This document shows, piece by piece, positions 54,301 to 64,000 of a DNA stretch of 64,000 bases. The stretch's first letter is position 1. Every line of letters begins with the position of its first letter. A program made the position numbers and the translations under genes. The notes beneath the pieces were generated by a model that saw nothing but the letters and a program-made list of their open reading frames with translations, ran no database searches and was not told where the DNA came from. Origin of the DNA: Onchocerca lupi (taxonomy: Eukaryota > Nematoda > Chromadorea > Rhabditida > Onchocercidae); assembly GCA_028564675.1 (NCBI GenBank), contig JAOVVO010000127.1:89252-153251 (forward strand). The letters are read 5' to 3'.

Positions 54301-55742
54301 AGGGAGAGTGAGAGGGTGGGGATGTATCTAGTGAAATGTGCTGAAAGGGGATGAGAAAGTATGCCCGCCTTAATGATCCCCACTTACTCGCCTGATGACT
54401 GAGTAGGCAGGCAGGCAGGCATAAAAACTAACTGGCAAGGGGAGGGTCATGCCAACAGCCGAGCATAAGGATTGTTGCTGCTGCTGCTGCTGCGGATAGT
54501 TTTCCCCTGCTGGAGGTCCCCAACTTGTCGCTTTAACTGCTTGCACGGGTTGACTACCTCTGACACTTTCTTTGTGCGTGCGTGCATATGCAAGTCGTGG
54601 TCGCCATCAGCAAAGGATGATTTGGCCATGCACTGAAGATGACTTTATTTGAATTTGCAATCTCTTTCCCTTTAACCTTCGTTCACTTGACCTTCTCTGT
54701 TGCCATCACATCAGTCGATTTTACACATCGCTCCTTCTTCAATCCATCCAATCATCTGTCCCGTCGACAACAAATACAGCTGTTTCCGTTTAGTTGTCAC
54801 GCTGTGACCTTCTACCTCTCTTATTCCTTCTCACCTGCTTCCTTCCCATTCCTTACTCTTCATTGCATCTTAGGCTTAGACAAAAAATTTGTACTGCAAG
54901 CAAGCTGTACCTTCACTTTTATCCTCTCATTACTGCCTTACAGTTCCAGCTTTGTTTCCCTTTTCCCCGTATTATTAGTATAGCACAGGTTGACAGTAAT
55001 CTTCTCTTTCTCCTCCTCCTCCTCCCAGTATCGCACACATCTTTGTCAACCGAGCAGCTGGGGCAAGGTTTCCTACTCCGATCAAGTCCATACTCTTCCA
55101 TCCAACCTCTCAGCTTTGCACCATCGCCATCATTATAACCCAGTAGTCATTGCCACTCGCACATAACCATCTCTTCGTTTTATTTGAGCGTGATAGATGG
55201 TTATAGCTATTCGCCTCTTGTGTTCGTTATTGCTGCGATAATCGTCGTATATTACTGCGGCTGCTACTACCACTGATGCTGGCTTGGATTTGTCCATTGC
55301 AATTATCACTTTGATATTGTTCATTAGCTATAACTCAGTTGATGAGATATCCTCATTTGATCTTTTCAGCCATTTCATTTCTTGATTTCAAAGCCTTATG
55401 CCGCTCATTTTATTCTTAATATATTCAGTTGAATTCTTATTTTGTTTAACTCGATATCTGGCATTGTATATCTGTTGAAATAATACATGTCATTGTTACT
55501 CTTTCTCTTCTATCTCGAGCCAACTTGTTTCATTTGTAATCTCTTTCTGGCTTATAGATTAGTTTATGAGATTTGTAAGTAGAGATGAGTAAATAGTAAC
55601 TATCTATGTCCCTTCTTATTTAGCGTCAAGTCTTTCAGGAAGCTTACAAAATGTGATTTGTCCTACACTGTTCGGTCATTGTTATGGCCCATCTGAATAT
55701 TCGCAATTCATTAGTGATGACCAACGTGTGGAATCGTTAATG
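44910..55742 (+). CDS. PPP4R1/ppfr-1-like HEAT-repeat phosphatase subunit (3' part not found)
   Basis: PPP4R1 is a HEAT-repeat regulatory subunit of protein phosphatase 4 (ppfr-1 in C. elegans). Seven exons join in phase to 218 residues with no stop: 44910-44994, 45431-45484, 45663-45741, 46211-46326, 46984-47123, 51568-51628 and 55624-55742. After an acidic N-terminus the helices fit human PPP4R1: ENPSDREIAIRDLSKLLRVL, SKLCGMLVEQIPSLYAEF (human RAELMEQVPHIALF), DDVRKSAIGAIDTLVEQCIL (human NQVRKTSQAALLALLEQELI) and VICPTL. The final exon ends at a GTTAGT donor, so more exons must follow, either unrecognised here or beyond the window. Introns 5 and 6 are 4.4 and 4.0 kb, far longer than elsewhere in the window. 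The ATG is 17 nt after a TTTCTTTTTAG acceptor. Other HEAT-repeat phosphatase subunits remain possible. Confidence 0.7.
47124..51567 (+). other. Intron 5 of the PPP4R1-like gene (4.4 kb)
   Basis: No nested gene was recognised. It contains polypyrimidine-rich stretches (about 47270-47400), a GC-richer patch near 48990-49060 and one of the longest homopolymers of the window, about 50 T residues from 51300. Open frames of 70-95 codons exist on both strands but none has recognisable motifs. Confidence 0.55.
51300..51371 (+). repeat. Very long poly(T) tract
   Basis: About 50 consecutive T residues, followed by TA-interrupted T runs to about 51371. The length in the assembly is likely to be approximate. 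Confidence 0.85.
51629..55623 (+). other. Intron 6 of the PPP4R1-like gene (4.0 kb)
   Basis: This intron is less AT-rich than average, with simple repeats: CAG-type near 52957-52980, GAGAGGG near 53928-53947 and GCT near 54475-54493. A minus-strand frame of 132 codons with an ATG (53872-54270) and overlapping plus-strand frames (54639-55138) lie in a C/T-rich stretch where stops are rare, so they may be chance. No domain was recognised. Confidence 0.5.
54475..54493 (+). repeat. GCT trinucleotide microsatellite
   Basis: Six GCT units interrupt otherwise mixed sequence in intron 6 of the PPP4R1-like gene. Confidence 0.8.
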
Positions 55743-58700
55743 GTTAGTTTTTCATTTACTGCTGCTATTTTTTTCCTTCTACATGAAGTGAAGAAGTTTA
55801 ATGTGATGGCATGTTGAGAATAGAATCTAATATCCTCAAACATTTTTCCTATTCTCTCATCGTTCATTTTCCTGTGCCTTTGTTTTCAATCTCTCTTGTA
55901 TCTCACGAGGTCGTTCAGAAATTGTATTTCGAATACCGAGCATCATATCATTAAAAGAATAATATCCAGAATTGTTTGAAATCTTCGGATTTCATTGATT
56001 AATAATTGGCTTATCTGCATTAATCAGAATTTCTTATCAGTTTACATATCTCAGGTTATTTCTAGAATCATTCACGCTGTTAATGGCACTTTTTAAAATA
56101 TTTTAATAGCTATATAACGATAATGCCTGCTAAGACATGTTTATTTAAAAATCTGTAAACGATTCTGGATAATTTCCTTTTTCTCGCTACTCGATGTTTA
56201 TTTTAGATCATTCATGAAGTATAATGAAGCGATTTTCTTGTTAGATGTGGATTTTGTAAATTAAATGTGGATTTCACCATTTTCTAGTATTATTTTCTTT
56301 GGTGGAGAAAATGGATTCGACACGTGTCTCGCGTTTTTCTCGTGTTTATAAATGCATGCTAATTGAGATATTTAGATGTGTAAAAAAAGTGTTAGCTGTA
56401 CGAGAAAGCTAGGGTCCACTTTTGATGTAGGAAATTGTTTTTGTTTTTCCTCAGCGGTATTGTTTTACAAGTTCCTGAAGCACTTAATCAAATTACACTT
56501 ATTTTCTGGTTTCATTTCTTCCATGTACTTCATGTTTATTCGTGATTGAGAAGGGTTATTTCTGCTTCTCCAAACATATTTTGTGGACAAAAATACGTTT
56601 TAAGATTCAGGCGGATATCTAGGAAGTAGCGGAATGAAGTAAATGGTGCTAGGATTTTGTTTCAAGTTTAATTTAAAGGCAACATCTCAAGGAGTGTAGT
56701 TTGATGGTGTGCATACCGGAAGAAACAATTCATACCTCCTGGAGCATGCTGTGTGTCGGTGGTGAAAGACATGGGTAGTGAGACGTTATTATTTGAAGGT
56801 CGTATCACTATTCTGTTTTTCGCCTCGTATCACGGCGACGCCCCCTTCTTGTAATTATCATATTCATCCTCTCGCCACCATATAATAAATTCGTCCAGAT
56901 TAGTTCGGTCGACAGTTCGCAATTTTCGGCAAGTTGACTATTGATGTGGATCTGTTCGTGAATTAATATCAATGCGAGCTTATTTTGTTGCAGAAATTGT
57001 CGATATTAACGCTGTATGCTGTTAATACAGTCATGTTATGCTGGTTTTTGCTATTATCAGTGGCGATACCATTGTTTTCACTGTTATTATATGTAGGTGA
57101 ATCAATAGGAATCATAAATTCCTTTTTTGTTACTATTTTTTATTGTGTACATTGTTTTTTAGCTGCTCAATAAGTGAAATAATCCACAGCTGAAATTTAT
57201 CTTCTTGTTTGGATGAATGATTTCAGATTATTGTTTTGTGTTTGGAATTGTTTTAGTATTTACTATTTGACATTATCTAAGACAAATATTAATTTTAAAT
57301 TAAAATCGTGGCATATTGATCAGGTTGAGAAGGGTGATTTTTTTTTTTTTTGTATTTTCTGGCACAGTGTGAAATAGGCCTTTTGCCTTCATTCATTTTA
57401 GTTGCTGCTGAAACCGACACGATCTGCAGTATGTTTTATCAAAAAATATGCTAAAATTTTGGAAAAGTTTCCTATATCCGATGGAGCCTATTATTTTCGA
57501 GTAATTAGAAACGTGTGATTAAGTAAGGATAGGTTGGAACTACTATAAAAATTTATCAATTAGGCATACCATAATCATTATCAAAGAGCCAACAAATGCT
57601 CCTAAAATGGCTTAGATTGAAATATTCTGCAAAATCAAACTTATGTATGAAAGAATCTCTGCTAGCCGTCTTAATGCGATTTGATCCAAGTAGGATGCAA
57701 AACATGGATGGTAGGAAGATCAAAAAATCTTGGACAACCTAATCAAGACTGTGTTTGTTTTGTAAACAAGGCCCAGTTTAAGGAGGAACAATTCATGAAC
57801 GATATTTAGTAAGCAAAAGTAGCGACGATCTTTTTTTGCCTTTTTTTTTTGCTATGGAAATCCCTTGGTATTTTTTTCTCTATCTGGCTTTATTTAAGTG
57901 AATCTGAAGAGTAATTAATAATAATTATTAGCAGTAATATCATTCGTGATGATTCCGTATTAATAGCTTTGGTAGTACTGGTGGCAATAATAGTAATGAT
58001 AATTGTATTGCGATAATGACGATAAAAGTTGTGACATGAAGTTGGAAAAGTGTCAATAATTGTTAATGACAGTGATAGTTAGAGTCCGGATAATCTGATT
58101 ATGGTTATGATGATAATCTTGATGATCACGATGATGGTGATAGCAATTCTTAATTCCTCTCCATTCCCTTTTTTCTTGTTCCTTTTTCTGGCAGCGATGA
58201 ATCTGTGTTTGGGAAAAATGGTAGCAGATGCACCATTCATATATATATATATATTCATCTCTAGCGCTTGCCTATTTGGTAGGGAAGTAATATATAGTCT
58301 TAATGTGAAGGTCTCTTCTTTTTTTCTTCATTTCTATCGTATTGTTAGGTATTTATTTAGGTCAGAGACAAAGTAGTAGCAGCAGATGGGAATATTGCCA
58401 TTTGGTTTTTGACTGCCGATACGATGATGATCATAATGTGATGATAGGAGATGGGATGCGATCGCTAACAATATGCATGTAGGCATACTAGCATAGTATA
58501 GGGGAGTTAAGGAGACAAAAACATTCTTTTTACCGTTTTGAAGACTGTCATATGCAGGAAATAGGTATTCGGTCCGGTAAGGATGGATGATGAGTAAATA
58601 GTAGTAAAAAGAGAGGGAGAAAAAAGGAAGAAAATTTCCTCGTGAGAGAATAAGAAATGAAGTTCTTACCTTTGCTGTGCACAATCATCATCATCATAGC

Positions 58701-61700
58701 TGCTTAAGAGATTTAAGGGTGGGATTGAAAAGGAAACGACAGGTGTCCCTGAAACGAATGGCGGCCCATTTCCCTCCTCTGTCGTCGTCAGCTCCGTTTC
58801 TCTTAGTGAGAATTAGTATTATTCAACAGCAGGATACAAGTCAATGGATGAATGAAAATGATAGATATTACGCCAGTACTTCTTTGCCATTTTGTACTAT
58901 TTCCAATCCTCCTTGATGAAGTACTTTATTGAGGATGAAGATGATAGTATTTATTGTTGTTGTAAGACACTGTTTTTATACATGTATCGTCGTTCTCGTA
59001 ATAGTATAGTTATAAGCTTGTTGAAGGATGGATGTGTATATACCTATCTAAGATGAGATGCATCATTTCTCCTCTTTCCAGTTTTTTCGTTTAGATTTTT
59101 TCTCTCTTATTAGTGCATTTTTTTCATCTTCGTTGCTATAGATTTGACGACCCACAAAATGATTTTTGTGAGAGTTATTGTCCTTTTTTTCTTTCACTCT
59201 GCGTAAGCCCATTCCACCTTTCCTCCTCTCTTATTCCAGTTCTTCATTGCAAGTTATTCCCACTTCACGTTGCGAGTATTATGCTTCATGATTTAGTTAG
59301 ATTTTTTCGATTGAATTTCCAAATCTTATATTAGAAAAAGAGAGAAAAGATGAATTTTGAGATTTGAAAAATGAAATATGAGGTTTGAAAAAAATGAAAT
59401 ATGAGATTTGAAAAATCTCATATTAGAAAAAGATGAGACAAGTCATGATTTACCGAAAGCCGTTCATTACAATTGCCAATTATTAGCTGGAATGATTCTT
59501 GAACGGTTCGCTTCGTAAAGTTGATGCGGGACCAGCTTGCTTAGCGAAGACTCAGCAATTTGATGGTTATAGAGTTTTGGATAATCTAAGCTTCACTCGT
59601 AATAGGATGATTTGAGAAGAGGCTTAGCATAAATGAATCTAGCCAGTTAACTTGAGATGGGTAGTTATTCCAAAGATTATGTGCGGCGGATCTGTACATT
59701 TTTGAGAACATAGAAAAGGGAAAGGTATTTCCGTAACAAGCAACTGATTCTTCATCCGCAATTAATATGCTTATTTATGATGGTTAGTTTGATTGCTTGC
59801 CAATAAAAAGTTTTAGCGATTGATGAAAATAAATGTTTTTAACAGTAACTAGTGAATAAAGTGCATTATTGTCTTCGAATTTGTTTGGGTTTACTTATCG
59901 CATATTTTGTCATTTGCTTTTTTGGCTTGTTAAAATTAGTTGTGTACGTAATGTATATATATCTGTATGCCGAACTGGTTCGTAACATTCAAATTCATCT
60001 AACTGCAGTTCGCTCGCTGCTGATTTTGGAATCATGCTCTGTTATCCATTGGGGAAATAGCTTTCTTTTTCGAGAATTCATCGAAAAGGACTTCTCCAAC
60101 ACGTCAAAGTGGTCGGTGATGTGTCGCTAAATGAAATTCATATCACAGCCAGCTTTGATGTGTTGTGCGCTTGTCGTCTCCTCGTAACATACGCATTCAC
60201 CATCAGTACATTTCAGGCTTAACCTTATGCCTCGGTGATACGTCGATTACATCACGCTGTCTATTGGGCGGAATTGCATCTTTTATTATTTTGGTTTTTT
60301 TATTTGTTAATACTTGTTTTTTCTTTTTTTTTTTTGAAGACCTATGTGAAAAGATTTGTTTAACTTTTAATCTTAACTGTGTTGATGCCACCATTTGCAA
60401 TATCTTTTTGAAAGTGTCTTCGAGATTGTAATAGATTTAATGTATTGGTATGTAATGAAAATGTGTTTCACTTATTTGAAAAGGATCTATTCATTTATCG
60501 TTTGTTCTACCATCATTTCAAAGTATATATTGTTGTTTTTTCTCCTCTTTTCGTTTCGTCTTTCCAGTTTCAAAGCTGAATACTTTTGTATGTGACTAAA
60601 TAATACCAGCATCCTTTTGTTCTTTCTTTTAAAAAAATAATCCGAATCGATAATAAAGGGAAGTATTGAGAGCGTATGTTAACCGGTATGGGCTGATTCA
60701 CATGTATGGTGCTTCTTTGTTTATGATTATGGTTTATTGGTTAAAAATGATTTTCACTGAAATTTGCGTGTGTTGAAAGCAATAAATTCCTGAATAAAAA
60801 GGTGAGATACATCCTGAAGAGTGATGACAAGAAATAAAGATAAATATATGGAATATATAATGTTAACGTAATGTTTTCAGCTTCTCTGCAAAATTGTCAC
60901 ATGGCCAGGAGCGTTGACGAAGAGATGGATTTTCGAAAATTTTCTTGGCAGATATAGCATACTGTTGCAAGATACAGCGTTCCATATCCGGAAAGTAATG
61001 CTGAAGTTTCTCCTTTCTTTCCTTCTAAAATTTCAATATTTAGAACGCTAGAAGAAATCCCAAAAAGTGGAAGTAATTAGCGCAAACTCTTTGAGTTTTC
61101 AAAAAACATAAGGTATTGTGAGTGGGTTGCGTTGTGTGATGCACGTGTTTAGACTTGCCACGTGTGAATCATCCATCGATGCAAAGGATTCTTTTTTCTT
61201 TTTTTTGTCGACTGATTGATTCGATGCAAGTGAGTGGTGTTGCAAAAAGTTTCACTCCTCCGATCCCTTGCCGTTTCGATGTGTGAAAGGAAGAATGTAA
61301 TAGTAAAGTAAGGTTTGCTGGCAAGAAAGAAGAAAGAATAACGATTTTGATTTCGAAATTGGAAAGTTTTTTAAAAACGAATTGGCAGTATTCGCAAAGC
61401 AGGGAAGTTGGAGAGCTCTGTTTCTGCCCCATTATGTGACACTCGCTCTTGTCATTATCAACTAGCATCTTCTCGCGCGGATCGAAAAGATGAAAGAAAA
61501 TAGCAGAAAATGGAGGAAGAGAGCAGGAAGGTGGAGGGAAGAATGATTTCGTAATTTTGAGCTTGTGCCAGAAAGATCAGAGGTTTCTTCCATTTCTCTG
61601 CTGCTTCAATCATTTCAGTGGATGAAGAAAGAAGGATTAAACATAATGGGTGAATGGATGCGAGGGTTACCATTATGGTCAAAGGTCATTTTGACAAGCC

Positions 61701-64000
61701 ATCATCGTATCGTTTACTACACCCCCTACTACAATTTTTTCACGGGAATTTTACACACACATGTATCTATACCCAAATTATACGCGTATATTGCGAAACA
61801 TCCATTTTCCTTCACTTTGTGCCAGAAAAAAGATCATCTGAAAGAGAGAGAGGGGGAAGAATAGGCAGAAATACTTTGGCTTGATTGCTTTGCTTAGCAA
61901 TAAAATTACTCCAGCGATCCTCCCCTAACATTCTTACGAAATTCCTCATTTTGGAGAGATTCGAAATGCGAGAAGCTTTACAAGGGAGAGCAGAAGAGAT
62001 AATTTGTTAATATGATTAAATTGAGACCAGCTGGGAAGATTCACACAGATTCTGAAGCATTCCGGGATGGGATCGGTAGATATAAATGAATTGAATATGA
62101 GAGGAAGAGTAGAATGATTTGTATTGACATATAGATTGATTTACACGGTTCGAATTCTTGAATCATCAGAGTGACTAATAACTAATGTGATTGAGAAAAT
62201 ATGAAATATGGAAAATGGAGAAGCAACCTTTCTGTTTGGTTGATTGATCGTTTTCTATTCATGAGGTTCCCTCAAAGAAAGTTCTTTTTTCTGCATATTT
62301 ATGGAAGAAAGTTGGAAAAGAGAAAAGGAATATAAGGTAAATTGAAGAAATGAAGTTTAGAAACATAAAAGTTTGATTGTGAGATATAGTGAGGGTAATT
62401 TGTCTTTTCGATGGATTGCATCAAATTACGCTAATTTATTTTTCAAACTAGCTGAAATAACAAAACAGAAGGTCTATTTTGAATGCTAATACATAATTAT
62501 TTAGAATCCAGAATGCAGTTTGTTATTGCAGTAATGTTCATATGTAAATCTAAAGGCTTCCAATAAGATTTCATCTTGTGCTGGAAGATGAAATTCAAGA
62601 ATTTTAAATTCAACATTTTTTGTAAAGATTTCGTTACATAATATTTGAGACTGTAGAAATTGATGGGCAGTTGTAATTTCTTCCAATTCATAAAGCCCTA
62701 TGAGGTTCTAGTAATTCAAGGCTTTTCTCACGCCTCACCAAAGTTTTCGTCAGATGGCAGTTGATTCAACTAATAAGAATTAAGCAGATAAAACTCTTTA
62801 AGTCCCGAAAATTAAATAAATTATAGATATATTAAATTGCAGTTGGATTTCCTAATGGCTTTTTTCATACGATAGGATAGATCGGTGGGATTTTGACAGA
62901 GTTTCCAATGACAAAAACAATCATTTAAGCTTGGAACAACAACAATAGCACTTCTAGCTAATCCAATCACACGAATGCTTTTTGTTCCACTAGATGAATG
63001 AATGGATGGATGGATTATATTTATGGAAATGAGCTGTGCGGATTGTGGATTTTACAGCAAAGCTAGTGCTAGATAAATTAGCTATTAAATAATGATGGAA
63101 TACGTTTTGATATCGCAGAATAAAATGTAGTGTAATGCTGATGTTTCATATAAGATAAAACAACAGAATCCTGCGTAATTTAATTCCTACCATAATATTT
63201 TGTAATATAACATATACAGACAGATTCGATCCTATCAGAATCTTTTTTCATTAAAATAACTGTCTGAAATGTTAGATGAAATTTTATTCTCATCATATAA
63301 TACAGTGTCAACCATAAATCGAGAACTAACTGCATATGATGTTAACAATGAAATTGAGATTTGAATTGAGGGGAAGAATGATATAAGTTGACATGATTTG
63401 CTATCCGTAAACAAATATATATTAAACGATTATGGAAATAATGAAGAGGTCAAATGTTGCAATTAAAATATTAGACGAAGAAGTAAATAGTTTATAGATG
63501 GCAGAATGCAGGCTGATAATAAATTTGAAATTTAAATATTCAGTATAAGAAAATATGATAGATTAACTGTCCAAATACGCTTGTTAAAAATCTGATTTTT
63601 ATGATAACATGAATACATCTGCTATTGAAAATGATGGACATGGAAAGAGTATTGTTGTGCTTATCGCAGAGGTATTAGCTTTATGCTTTGATCAATTTAA
63701 GTTGATTAAATTCAGTGAAAAAGCTGATATGTTTTGATAAGATGCTTATCAATGACATTTCATGCTTCGATGTCCTGCTATTAGCCTGGGCAGTTCTGGT
63801 ATTTTACTTCCTATCAATTAAAGGATTTTCTCATTTTCAGGATAACTTTATAAATATATATGTGGAATGATTTGAGACATAAGCCGTGAAATTGAGTTTA
63901 ATAAATCCTATAATAAGATTATTTTTCATTAAATCGTAGTGACACTATTATTGGAGTATATCTGTTTATTTAGTCATTTGATTTCTTATTTATTATATAT
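55743..64000. other. 8.3-kb terminal region without assigned exons
   Basis: This is probably a further intron of the PPP4R1-like gene, or intergenic DNA. Acceptor-led candidates such as 56994 onward (a hydrophobic 60-codon frame) or a 27-nt piece at about 57404-57430 join in phase but show no HEAT-repeat similarity. A minus-strand 68-codon frame (62501-62707) has a protein-like composition but no recognised family. Simple repeats include TA (58240-58255), ATC (58684-58698) and a small tandem/palindrome at 59360-59424. Confidence 0.5.
59360..59424 (+). repeat. Short tandem repeat ending in a perfect palindrome
   Basis: Three 21-23-bp units of the type GAGATTTGAAAAATGAAATAT end in a hairpin: AATATGAGATTT (59398-59409), GAA, AAATCTCATATT (59413-59424). 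Confidence 0.85.

Noticed and set aside
54639..55138. Two overlapping 114-codon plus-strand frames
   Set aside because: They lie in C/T-rich DNA with few stops, overlap each other in different frames and show no motif.
56994..57173. Hydrophobic 60-codon frame after a TTGTTGCAG acceptor, in phase with PPP4R1-like exon 7
   Set aside because: It is strongly membrane-like and does not resemble the HEAT repeats expected at this point.

Overview
This window looks like nuclear DNA from a nematode, most likely a filarial (Onchocercid) worm. The sequence is roughly 70% A+T and rich in long A or T homopolymers. Genes are split into many small GT-AG exons, and acceptor-like AG sites usually lie 5-35 nt upstream of the start ATG, as expected for spliced-leader trans-splicing. 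The encoded proteins are ordinary animal housekeeping and regulatory proteins. The species assignment is inference. No rRNA, tRNA, CRISPR array or intact transposon was recognised.

Layout from left to right. GOLPH3 lies on the minus strand (757-3051), with its last exon missing from the window. An ARFRP1-type small GTPase is on the plus strand (4457-6015). A DIPP/NUDT3-like Nudix hydrolase is on the minus strand (7041-7991, 5' end unresolved). CDKAL1 tRNA methylthiotransferase (9894-14408) and ARHGAP39/Vilse-type RhoGAP (16138-22572) follow on the minus strand. The exon-junction-complex factor CASC3/Barentsz is on the plus strand (25292-28975), tail to tail with heat-shock factor HSF on the minus strand (29288-32616). 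PRPSAP, the PRPP-synthetase-associated protein, is on the minus strand (34295-37383). After 7.5 kb of very AT-rich DNA, a PPP4R1/ppfr-1-like HEAT-repeat phosphatase subunit starts on the plus strand at 44910. Its seven identified exons reach 55742 and the gene probably runs past the window. The last 8 kb hold nothing I can assign.

The exon models were built by hand from homology, frame continuity and splice sites. In every model the exon phases join without a frameshift. ARFRP1, CDKAL1, ARHGAP39, CASC3, HSF and PRPSAP are complete from ATG to stop; GOLPH3, the Nudix gene and PPP4R1 are partial. The genes do not form an evident pathway. Several act in membrane traffic or signalling (GOLPH3, ARFRP1, ARHGAP39, the phosphatase subunit), and others in RNA or stress biology (CDKAL1, CASC3, HSF).

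The main items for a second look are a 24-bp-spaced array of palindromic forkhead-like sites inside a GC-richer, LTR-like insert in a CDKAL1 intron; a ~220-bp fold-back; a near-perfect 19-bp hairpin in an ARHGAP39 intron; a GC-AG intron in PRPSAP; and a G-quadruplex-capable island upstream of PPP4R1.
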